A program made the translations under genes and the position numbers. From Lactovum sp047974165 (GTDB lineage: Bacteria; Bacillota; Bacilli; Lactobacillales; Streptococcaceae), in the NCBI GenBank assembly GCA_047974165.1, contig JBKECB010000037.1:1-8666 (forward strand): a stretch of 8,666 nucleotides of DNA, written 5' to 3'. The notes below the pieces were generated by a model. The model saw only the letters and a program-made list of their open reading frames with translations. It was not told the DNA's origin and made no database searches. Below, piece by piece: positions 1 to 5,500 of the stretch. Numbering within the stretch: the stretch's first letter is position 1; every line of letters begins with the position of its first letter.

Positions 1-243
1 AGCGGCCACTCGCTTAGTATAACTATCAATTGTCACTTCTTTCAATCCGCTCTCAAGAACTGCGAATTGCATCATATTCAAATAGAAGTAAGCAAAGTAG
101 GCAATAAATAAACCTGATAAAATTAAATAGCGTGACCATTTAGTTTTAAGTATAGGGCGATTCAGCAAACCGTGAAGTGAATTATTGAGGTAAAACTTCA
201 GAAGAAAAATAATATCTCTGAAATTCACTAATTTTTTTGTCAA
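1..243 (-). CDS. ABC-2 type transporter permease, N-terminal part (cut by window edge)
   Basis: Reading the minus strand from 243 gives 81 uninterrupted codons to the window edge. The protein begins MTKKLVNFRDIIFLLKFYL and has a hydrophobic membrane segment at about residues 41-60 (core LILSGLFIAYFAYFYL), preceded by a basic stretch (RPILKTKWSR), as at the first membrane span of ABC permeases. I chose the TTG at 241-243 because AGGAG (251-255) lies 7 nt upstream; an in-frame GTG at 226-228 is the alternative. The reading frame overlaps the last 62 nt of the upstream ATPase gene, so the two are probably translationally coupled and form one exporter. The family (ABC-2/bacteriocin-type exporter permease) is inferred from the partner gene and the membrane segment; most of the protein lies outside the window, so the substrate cannot be judged. 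Confidence 0.75.
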   Translation of the reverse strand, partial: MTKKLVNFRDIIFLLKFYLNNSLHGLLNRPILKTKWSRYLILSGLFIAYFAYFYLNMMQFAVLESGLKEVTIDSYTKRVAA

Positions 244-913
244 TTTTACTCTCCTGGATAATAATTTCTGTTAATATTGATACCTTTCCTTCATATTTCG
301 TCAGTCTTTTATTTTGCATCAAATAAATTGCATCGTTGAAGTACTCAAGGGTAAGTTGATCGTGTGTAACAAATACCAACCCTACTTTTTTTACGGCTTC
401 ACGCATAAGCTGCAAGGTTAATAACGACATCTCAAAATCAAGCCCGCTCAACAATTCATCAGCAATAATATAAGATGTCTTAGAAGCAATAGCTGCAATA
501 ATTTGCAGTTTCTTTTTCATGCCAAAAGAGTAGGTTTCTATCAACTTATTTTGATCGGTCTTTAAATCATAAATGTCTAAAAGTTTATCTTTTAGTGCTC
601 TGTCAGCCATTTCATAACGCTCTAGAGTAAAATTTAAGTACTCACTACCTGTCATAAACTCAGGTAAATAAAAATCTGACGGAATATAAAAAATTTGTTT
701 CTTAAATTCAACAGATGATTGCGGGTTACCATCAAGTGAAACAAACCCTGTATCCGCTTTCCGCATTCCGACAAGCGTTTCTAAAAAGGTTGTTTTCCCA
801 CTTCCATTAATGCCAACAATAAGTGTTGCCTGCCGATTTTTTATCAGCAGATCAACACTTTCAAAAACTGTCAGCTTGCCATATTTTTTGGCTAAATTTG
901 TAATTTTTATCAT
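182..913 (-). CDS. ABC transporter ATP-binding protein (bacteriocin/antibiotic exporter type)
   Basis: Cytoplasmic ATPase that would power the membrane permease encoded just downstream. Numbering from the alternative TTG at 916 (MMIKITNLAKKYG), the Walker A motif GINGSGKT is at 35-42, the signature is a divergent YSFGM (129-133) instead of LSGGQ, Walker B with catalytic Glu is YIIADE (149-154), the D-loop is SGLD (157-160) and the switch His is in FVTHD (182-186). The usual Q-loop glutamine is not obvious; the site reads YIPSDFYLPEFMTG, as in many short drug or bacteriocin exporter ATPases. Length (243-244 aa) is normal for this class. The start is uncertain: ATG 911-913 or TTG 914-916. A strong GGAGGT (940-945) overlaps the stop of the preceding small gene but is 26 nt away from the ATG. 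It is the second gene of a probable three-gene operon. The substrate is unknown; export of, or resistance to, a peptide or drug is an inference from the class. Confidence 0.9.
   Translation of the reverse strand: MIKITNLAKKYGKLTVFESVDLLIKNRQATLIVGINGSGKTTFLETLVGMRKADTGFVSLDGNPQSSVEFKKQIFYIPSDFYLPEFMTGSEYLNFTLERYEMADRALKDKLLDIYDLKTDQNKLIETYSFGMKKKLQIIAAIASKTSYIIADELLSGLDFEMSLLTLQLMREAVKKVGLVFVTHDQLTLEYFNDAIYLMQNKRLTKYEGKVSILTEIIIQESKIDKKISEFQRYYFSSEVLPQ
251..255 (-). promoter_or_regulatory. Ribosome binding site deciding the permease TTG start
   Basis: AGGAG on the minus strand, inside the 3' end of the ATPase gene, 7 nt before the TTG at 241-243. It supports a TTG start with a 62-nt gene overlap. 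Confidence 0.6.
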
Positions 914-937
914 CAAAAATAACTCGAGCTTTCTCAG

Positions 938-1123
938 CTACCTCCATCTTTTATAAGATATTTGTGAATACCAACTGATGCTCACACCAGTAAAGTTATA
1001 GCCACGACTTGTGCAATAAAAAGCATAAGCCCAATAAGCAATAATGACACCAACTAGCACAAAAACTATAATCTGCCACCAGTTATTTTTTACAATGTCT
1101 TTATACTCTGATTCTAAATCCAT
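938..1123 (-). CDS. Small single-span membrane protein of unknown function (start codon possibly lost)
   Basis: I do not recognise the family. From the ATG at 1121-1123 it is 61 aa: an acidic and lysine-containing head (MDLESEYKDIVKNNWW), one membrane span at about 17-35 (IIVFVLVGVIIAYWAYAFY), one cysteine, then an aromatic tail (RGYNFTGVSISW) ending in basic YKRWR. It is followed in the same frame by the ABC ATPase after TAG and nine codons, and shares the operon promoter at 1272-1299. This ATG has no nearby ribosome binding site. The perfect AAGGAGG at 1166-1172 instead points to codon 1157-1159, which is GTA, exactly 12 codons upstream and in frame. A product starting there would add ENIINPLNKLK in front and be 73 aa. 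Its small size and place before an ABC exporter suggest an accessory, immunity or substrate peptide; this is inference. It may now be poorly expressed. Confidence 0.6.
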   Translation of the reverse strand: MDLESEYKDIVKNNWWQIIVFVLVGVIIAYWAYAFYCTSRGYNFTGVSISWYSQISYKRWR

Positions 1124-1163
1124 TTTCAGTTTGTTTAGTGGATTAATGATATTTTCTACTATA

Positions 1164-1172
1164 CCCCTCCTT
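1164..1172 (-). promoter_or_regulatory. Strong Shine-Dalgarno without a usable start codon
   Basis: AAGGAGGGG on the minus strand. Six nt after AAGGAGG stands GTA (1157-1159), in frame with the small membrane protein. One base change (GTA from GTG) would explain the arrangement. Confidence 0.6.
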
Positions 1173-1199
1173 ATTTCTTCTCCAACAGATCATACAGAC

Positions 1200-1215
1200 A
1201 TCTAAAGCTTTAGAT
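1200..1215. repeat. 16-bp perfect palindrome in the operon leader
   Basis: ATCTAAAGCTTTAGAT is a perfect palindrome in the transcribed leader of the small-protein/ABC operon, about 50-65 nt after the predicted transcription start. It is flanked by the complementary hexamers CAACAG (about 1183-1188) and CTGTTG (about 1218-1223), so the leader RNA could fold a longer interrupted hairpin. It could equally be a protein operator. Confidence 0.45.
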
Positions 1216-1271
1216 AACTGTTGCAGCTCTTAGGAATAGTAGAAAATTAATGAAAGACTTTCCACTTAATA

Positions 1272-1299
1272 ATTATAGACTATTTTTTTATTTTATCAA
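1272..1299 (-). promoter_or_regulatory. Promoter of the small membrane protein/ABC exporter operon
   Basis: On the minus strand TTGATA (1294-1299) is followed after 16 nt by a consensus TATAAT (1272-1277). Transcription would start near 1265, leaving a leader of about 140 nt before the ATG at 1123. It lies between the phosphate cotransporter terminator and the operon, as expected for a separate unit. Confidence 0.7.
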
Positions 1300-1375
1300 A
1301 AATAAACTCTGGAATTATTTTTAAATTAAAATGAACTTTCAAGGAGAAGGAAGACTATCGACTGTCCATAAGTAC

Positions 1376-1406
1376 TTAAAAAGCTTTGAGATTACTTTCA
1401 AAGCTT
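1376..1406 (-). terminator. Rho-independent terminator of the Na+/phosphate cotransporter gene
   Basis: A 9-bp stem (AAGCTTTGA at 1398-1406 on the minus strand pairing with TCAAAGCTT at 1381-1389), extended by a G.U pair, is followed on the minus strand by TTTTT. It begins 13 nt after the stop codon of the cotransporter gene. Confidence 0.75.
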
Positions 1407-1418
1407 CACTTTTCTATC

Positions 1419-3143
1419 TTATTTAAGAGCAAGAGGACTATGTAAATCATTCAGTAACTCAGATAAATCAAACTCCATTTCTTCCTCTGTTAAAACTTGG
1501 TTGGCATTAGAGTAATACTCAGAAATATTCACCGCATGGTCTCCGATTCTTTCTAAATCAGAAATCATATCCACATATTCAATCGCATTTTTACCTGTAC
1601 ATATCCCATCTTTCACACGTTGCAAATGAGCCTTATAGTATTTACGCTCTAATTGGTCCAAGTATTTTTCTTTCTCAATGATGCGTCCCACAAATGTCAA
1701 ATCTTCATCTGTATAAAGTTGACGTGCCTTTCTTGTTGCTGAAAAAGCAATGGCCAACATTTTTTTAATTTCCGTAAGCGCTTCTTTACTTAGGCTATTT
1801 TTTCCATCATTTAAGCGTTCAACATTTAAAATTACTTTTTCGGTCAAATCTCCAATACGCTCAAATTCATTAATTGAATACATATAACCGCTCAAAGTAC
1901 GTGAATCTTCTTCATTTAAATCCTGGGCTGAAAGTTCCATAAAAAATAACTTCAGTAACTTATCAATCGCATTAATTCCGATTTCAATTTGCTCTACTTC
2001 ACGCGCATATTTTACATTCAGACTATCGGTATACTTTAAAGCTGTCTGCATTTGAGACTCTACAGAATCTGCAAGTGTAGCTAAACCCTTACGTGCTTGA
2101 TCAATCGCAAGTGCAGGAGCACTATGTGTTAATTGTAAATCTAAGAAGTGTTCTTGTTGCTCCAGAGAAAGCTCATCTTCGCTCACAGGAATGACAAATT
2201 TCGCAAAAGATTCTATCTGTTTTACAAACCAGACAAGCATAAAGGTCACCGTCACATTAAAGGTTAAGTGCGTCATCGCAATCTGCATCTCTGCTTGTAA
2301 GCCACTAAATATCCAAGCTAGGAAATCAACGAACCCTAATCCGTAAAGCAAAATAAAAAATACAAGACTTCCAAAAATATTGAAAAATAAATGAGACAAG
2401 GCCGCACGCTTTGCGTCTTTGCTCCCCCCAAAACTTGCAAGGATAGAGGTTATAGTTGTCCCTATATTATCTCCAAGTAAAATGGCAACTGCAACTGGAA
2501 AAGTAAAGGCACCTGTTGCATACAATCCTTCTAAAATACCAATTGTCGCACTTGAGGATTGAACGAGCATGGTCAAGGCAGTTCCAATAACGATTCCTAA
2601 TAAAGGAGTATCTGCAACTGCAGTCATCACATCTGTAAACCAAGGAGTGCTGGCAATTTTTTCTAAAGGTGTTTCCATGAGTGACATCCCATAAAATAAA
2701 GAGCCAAAGCCAAAAATAATTTGTCCAATAAGGCCTCTCTTACGTGCAGAGGAAAACATAAATATCAAGGCACCCACAAACATGATTGGCAGAGCGTATT
2801 CTTTAATTTTCAAGCCTAATAAAAAGGCAGTAATGGTCGTTCCAATGTTTGCACCCATAATTACACCAATTGCTTGTCGTAAATTCATCAAACCTGCACG
2901 TACTAATGAAATTGCAAGTGCTGTCGTTCCTGAAGAACTTTGGATAACAACTGTTGATAATGCACCCACCAGCACACCTTTAAAAGGGTTTGACGTATAT
3001 TTATTAATAATATCTCTCAACTCATCTCCAGCATATGCTTTTAATGAATCACCCATTAATTTTATGCCATATAAAAAGACACCAAGTCCTCCTAGCAGCA
3101 TAAAAACTGACTCTTGATTTTCCGAAAGAAAGTTAAATAACAC
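1419..3143 (-). CDS. Na+/phosphate cotransporter family protein (NptA/YjbB type) with PhoU-like C-terminal domain
   Basis: A membrane protein predicted to couple sodium to phosphate movement. The N-terminal half (about 1-320) holds the two inverted family repeats with their hallmark motifs: QSSS at 68-71 and GANIGTT at 97-103, then QSSS at 195-198 and GDNIGTT at 224-230. The soluble C-terminal part (about 345-555) is helical and PhoU-like, with two copies of the ERIGD motif (428-432 and 531-535, the second in SDLERIGDHAVNIS). At 574 aa it has the usual length for the fused form. The start is GTG (3141-3143), supported by AGGAG 6-7 nt upstream. It is a single-gene unit between a candidate promoter (3186-3215) and the hairpin terminator at 1376-1406. 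No Pho-type operator was recognised, and no pst genes are nearby. The sodium/phosphate role comes from the family; direction of transport is not visible here. Confidence 0.9.
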   Translation of the reverse strand: MLFNFLSENQESVFMLLGGLGVFLYGIKLMGDSLKAYAGDELRDIINKYTSNPFKGVLVGALSTVVIQSSSGTTALAISLVRAGLMNLRQAIGVIMGANIGTTITAFLLGLKIKEYALPIMFVGALIFMFSSARKRGLIGQIIFGFGSLFYGMSLMETPLEKIASTPWFTDVMTAVADTPLLGIVIGTALTMLVQSSSATIGILEGLYATGAFTFPVAVAILLGDNIGTTITSILASFGGSKDAKRAALSHLFFNIFGSLVFFILLYGLGFVDFLAWIFSGLQAEMQIAMTHLTFNVTVTFMLVWFVKQIESFAKFVIPVSEDELSLEQQEHFLDLQLTHSAPALAIDQARKGLATLADSVESQMQTALKYTDSLNVKYAREVEQIEIGINAIDKLLKLFFMELSAQDLNEEDSRTLSGYMYSINEFERIGDLTEKVILNVERLNDGKNSLSKEALTEIKKMLAIAFSATRKARQLYTDEDLTFVGRIIEKEKYLDQLERKYYKAHLQRVKDGICTGKNAIEYVDMISDLERIGDHAVNISEYYSNANQVLTEEEMEFDLSELLNDLHSPLALK

Positions 3144-3883
3144 CTTTGACTCCTATACTAATTTGACTAATTTTTTCAACTTAACATTATATATAATATC
3201 AAATATAGGCTTAAATTACTAGTATTTTTTAATATTTTCCACATTATAAAATAAAGTATTTAATTTTTTTATAAAATTACATAAAGCCAGATACTCTCAA
3301 GCAAACTATCAATAAACGGTAAAGATGCAAGAAATAGTAAAATTTTGACTTTCTTTACTGAGTTGATTGATTAATATATAACATATCGAGATTAAAAAGA
3401 AGAAACTTTTTATATTCTTTAATTTTAAAAAAGAGAAGACAAGTAAGACTAGTAGATAATAAATACTCCAAATAAGTCTGTTTTATTTTCCCACTTGCTC
3501 TTGAATAAGTAAAATAATTTTATTTATAGTAATACTTATTAAAAATAAAAAATGATCCCAACTAAAATTGACATTATTTCAAATATAAGGATCAAATAAC
3601 TTGACTATTTTTCTTTGAAATTATATCTGGATATAAAACAGTCTTTTTTTGTCTGTAATTCTGCTTTATCATACTTTTAATCATTTTTATTTATCTCTCT
3701 TGTCTGTTAAGTTTTATTTCATATCCAACAGTCCATCTGAACGTCTGTTTTAGATAATTATTAAGTCACTCAGACCAGCAGTTCTAAGAGACATTGAAAG
3801 GTTAAACATTTCCATTTGTTATTTTAGACTATTTATTTTTTTATCAAGAAAGAAGTAATTTATTCATTTACTTTTAGAAAAAT
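3144..3883. other. Long AT-rich intergenic region, no gene recognised
   Basis: About 740 bp between the cotransporter start and the end of the ClC gene, very AT-rich. I found no reading frame with a ribosome binding site, and no tRNA-like or insertion-sequence-like structure. It contains the cotransporter promoter at its left end, an 8-bp inverted repeat (AATAAGTA at 3504-3511 with TACTTATT at 3533-3540), a GATCC/GGATC pair near 3554 and 3588, and several scattered GTCTGT-like words between 3640 and 3760. None of these makes a convincing RNA gene. Confidence 0.5.
3186..3215 (-). promoter_or_regulatory. Candidate promoter of the Na+/phosphate cotransporter gene
   Basis: On the minus strand TATAAT (3186-3191) lies about 43 nt upstream of the GTG start. 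The best -35 candidate is a poor TTTAAG (3210-3215) at 18 nt spacing. The -10 is convincing, the -35 is not. Confidence 0.4.
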
Positions 3884-3899
3884 TTAAAGTTTCTTTAAA
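3878..3899 (-). terminator. Candidate weak terminator at the end of the ClC gene
   Basis: On the minus strand TTTAAAG and CTTTAAA form a 7-bp stem around AAA (3883-3899), followed by TTTTT. The hairpin overlaps the stop codon and has only one G-C pair, so it may be leaky. Confidence 0.35.
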
Positions 3900-5110
3900 A
3901 TCATCTGCGAACTTGCAAGTGAAAGACAGGCTGACAAAGCAAGAGGGGCAACTGATGATAAGGGTAGATGGCTAATCTCTAACATCATAAATAAAGCCAT
4001 CAAAGGTGCTTGCTGAGCTGCTGAAAGAAAGGCGACTGCTCCAATCATTGCACCCTGCCAAACAGGAAGAATAGGAAAGACAAGGACTAAACTCGCTCCC
4101 AAGCTTGCTCCCATGCTAATCGAAGGAGTCAGTGTACCTCCTGCTGCTCCCGCACGAATCGTCATAACTGTGACTGGACCTTTTAGTAAGGCGATAAGCA
4201 GTAAAGTCACAATAAGCTCTTGGCTTTCTGCATTAAAAGAAAGTTGAGCAAGACCACGACCATTTCCCATAATTTGTGGAAATAGCATCGAGATAAATCC
4301 TGTCAAAAGAGCAGCTAAAGGTAATTGCCAGAGAATTTTCTTATCTTTGCTTTGATTTCTTTCTGCCCAGAGAAAGGAACGGCGAAAGAAAGCAGCTAAT
4401 AGACCTAATAATGGTGATAGAAAAAGAGTTAAAAGAAAAGACTTACTAGAAAAAGTTTCTAGTCCTAAGAGATAATAAGGCTCATTTCCTTTCATTAAAA
4501 TCCCTATCTGCATGGCAATCAGAGACATGGTCAAACTTATCGCAATACTTTTCTTTGATATTTTTTTATAGAGTATTTCTATACAAAAAAACATCCCTGT
4601 AAGAGGGGAGAGATAAGCTCCAGCAAATCCTGCACCTGCTGCTGAGGCAATGAGAAGACGTTTATCTTCAGCTGTTAAATAATCTAACTTAAAAAAAGTT
4701 AAAAGCCTTTGCCATTTTTCAGCTAATAAGGTCGCAAACTCTCTTGGTGCAAGTTCTCGTCCAACTGACCCGCCCGCACCTACATAAAGTAGCTGATTAA
4801 AGATATGAGCGACTGAGCCTATAAATGGCATTTTTTCACCTTCAATAACCTGGCTAATCTTAGGAATTTTTTTCTGACGTCGAATTAAAAACCATATAAG
4901 ACTTGATAAAAGAGAGGCTAAAATGGGAGAAAGTAAGCGTCTAAAAGAGGTTGCATTAACTGCAACCGGCATCTTATTTGTCTCATTAAAAGCTAAAAAA
5001 AGCTCTGCTATCCAATCCATAAAAAAACCTAAGATTCCTGCGACAAGACCTGATAAAATACCCAGAACAAAAACAGAAATCAAAAGGCTAAAAACTCTTT
5101 GTTTATTCAT
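3884..5110 (-). CDS. ClC family chloride channel or H+/Cl- exchanger
   Basis: An integral membrane protein of the voltage-gated chloride channel family, moving chloride (or a similar anion, often exchanged for protons) across the cell membrane. Family motifs in order: the gating-glutamate region GGSVGRELAP (113-122, with Glu119 matching the gating Glu of GREGP), the helix GFAGAYLSPLTGMFFCIEI (about 161-179), the second selectivity segment AAGGTLTPSISMG (322-334) and the AP-type helix AQQAPLMALFMMLEIS (365-380). The first GSGIP motif is not recognisable; the region reads KIPKISQVIEG. Length 408 aa, with no C-terminal CBS domains, fits small bacterial members. The ATG at 5108-5110 follows a modest AGGAAA. 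No good promoter was found upstream; the 5' region abuts the operator of the first small RNA, which points the other way. Channel versus exchanger, and chloride versus fluoride, cannot be settled here, though the GGTLTP segment argues against the fluoride subgroup. Confidence 0.88.
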   Translation of the reverse strand: MNKQRVFSLLISVFVLGILSGLVAGILGFFMDWIAELFLAFNETNKMPVAVNATSFRRLLSPILASLLSSLIWFLIRRQKKIPKISQVIEGEKMPFIGSVAHIFNQLLYVGAGGSVGRELAPREFATLLAEKWQRLLTFFKLDYLTAEDKRLLIASAAGAGFAGAYLSPLTGMFFCIEILYKKISKKSIAISLTMSLIAMQIGILMKGNEPYYLLGLETFSSKSFLLTLFLSPLLGLLAAFFRRSFLWAERNQSKDKKILWQLPLAALLTGFISMLFPQIMGNGRGLAQLSFNAESQELIVTLLLIALLKGPVTVMTIRAGAAGGTLTPSISMGASLGASLVLVFPILPVWQGAMIGAVAFLSAAQQAPLMALFMMLEISHLPLSSVAPLALSACLSLASSQMILKKL

Positions 5111-5150
5111 TTTCCTATTTTAACATGAATTTCACTTTTTTCTGAGCATA

Positions 5151-5183
5151 TTTTACACTATTTTTAGGATAAATAGTTATAAT
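5151..5183 (+). promoter_or_regulatory. Promoter of small RNA 1 with direct-repeat operator
   Basis: TTTTAC (5151-5156), 5 nt, TTTTAG (5162-5167), 10 nt, TATAAT (5178-5183). There is no TTGACA-like -35; the direct repeat stands in its place. The 5-nt and 10-nt spacings equal those in units 2 and 3, although the sequence between differs. Confidence 0.65.
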
Positions 5184-5189
5184 AAATCT

Positions 5190-5287
5190 ATCCTATGACT
5201 CCTATAGGATAGAATAAATATCTCAGAAACTCATTTATTCTTCATAAACTCTCCTTGAAAAATCGGCAAGAGCTGGTTTTTCTTTTT
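5190..5287 (+). ncRNA. Small RNA 1 of a three-copy family
   Basis: Predicted RNA of about 98 nt. The start is placed 7 nt after the -10 box. Hairpin 1 is CTATCCTAT (5188-5196) with ATAGGATAG (5204-5212), loop GACTCCT. Hairpin 2 is GAATAAAT (5212-5219) with ATTTATTC (5233-5240). These two share one base, so they may be alternatives or slightly shortened. Then comes an unpaired ACTCTCCTTG (5248-5257), complementary to a Shine-Dalgarno AAGGAGAG. It ends with hairpin 3 (AAAAATCGGC, AAGA loop, GCTGGTTTTT) and TTTTTCTTTTT. The likely role is to pair with ribosome binding sites of target mRNAs and block translation; this is inference from the exposed anti-SD. I see no reading frame in it with a start and ribosome binding site. 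Confidence 0.7.
5258..5287 (+). terminator. Terminator of small RNA 1
   Basis: A 10-bp stem (5258-5267 with 5272-5281) around AAGA, containing G.U pairs, followed by a T-rich tract to 5287. Relative to unit 2, CAGC has become CGGC, replacing A-U by G.U, so the stem is kept. Confidence 0.75.
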
Positions 5288-5305
5288 ATTTATTTTTTGA
5301 GCATA

Positions 5306-5338
5306 TTTTAGGCATTTTAAAGAAAAGTTTTTTATAAT
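5306..5338 (+). promoter_or_regulatory. Promoter of small RNA 2 with direct-repeat operator
   Basis: TTTTAG (5306-5311), 5 nt, TTAAAG (5317-5322), 10 nt (AAAAGTTTTT), TATAAT (5333-5338). The layout matches units 1 and 3, again with no standard -35 hexamer. Confidence 0.65.
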
Positions 5339-5344
5339 GAACCT

Positions 5345-5443
5345 ATCCTATAACTCCTATAGGATAGAATAAGTTATCAAAGAAATTCATTTATTCTCTA
5401 TAAACTCTCCTCGAAAAATCAGCAAGAGCTGGTTTTTCTTTTT
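5345..5443 (+). ncRNA. Small RNA 2 of a three-copy family
   Basis: Predicted RNA of about 99 nt. Hairpin 1 is a perfect 10-bp stem, CTATCCTATA (5343-5352) with TATAGGATAG (5358-5367), and its loop is ACTCC. Hairpin 2 pairs GAATAA (5367-5372) with TTATTC (5391-5396). The linker carries CTCTCCTCG (5405-5413), complementary to GAGGAGAG. The terminator hairpin is at 5414-5437. The CTCC in the first loop and the linker motif are both C-rich and exposed, so this RNA may contact targets at two sites. It is the most regular member of the family. Function (translation control by covering Shine-Dalgarno sequences) is inferred. Confidence 0.72.
5414..5443 (+). terminator. Terminator of small RNA 2
   Basis: AAAAATCAGC and GCTGGTTTTT pair around AAGA (5414-5423 with 5428-5437), followed by CTTTTT. 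There is one G.U pair. The T-tract is on the plus strand, which sets the direction of the RNA. Confidence 0.78.
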
Positions 5444-5461
5444 GTTTATTTTCTGAATATA

Positions 5462-5494
5462 TTTTAGGTATTTTAAAGAAAAGTTTTTTATAAT
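5462..5494 (+). promoter_or_regulatory. Promoter of small RNA 3 with direct-repeat operator
   Basis: TTTTAG (5462-5467), 5 nt, TTAAAG (5473-5478), 10 nt, TATAAT (5489-5494). The operator half-sites and the 10-nt spacer are identical to those of unit 2. Confidence 0.65.
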
Positions 5495-5500
5495 AAATCT

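Noticed and set aside
1331..1426. 31-codon plus-strand frame starting MNFQGEGRLS
   Set aside because: No ribosome binding site or promoter; it crosses the terminator hairpin and runs into the end of the cotransporter gene.
2782..3117. Plus-strand frame of 111 codons
   Set aside because: It lies fully antisense to the clear Na+/phosphate cotransporter gene, has no ribosome binding site and no protein-like motif.
3750..3870. Short plus-strand frame containing RPAVLRDIERL
   Set aside because: About 34 codons with no standard start or ribosome binding site; it looks protein-like only over a few residues, which can occur by chance.
4923..5123. Plus-strand frame of 66 codons
   Set aside because: Antisense to the start of the ClC gene; low-complexity lysine-rich translation, a shadow frame.
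5258..5490. Small RNAs read from the minus strand instead
   Set aside because: The minus strand has shorter T runs after the hairpins and no TATAAT at a constant position, while the plus strand has -10 boxes and T-tracts in all copies.
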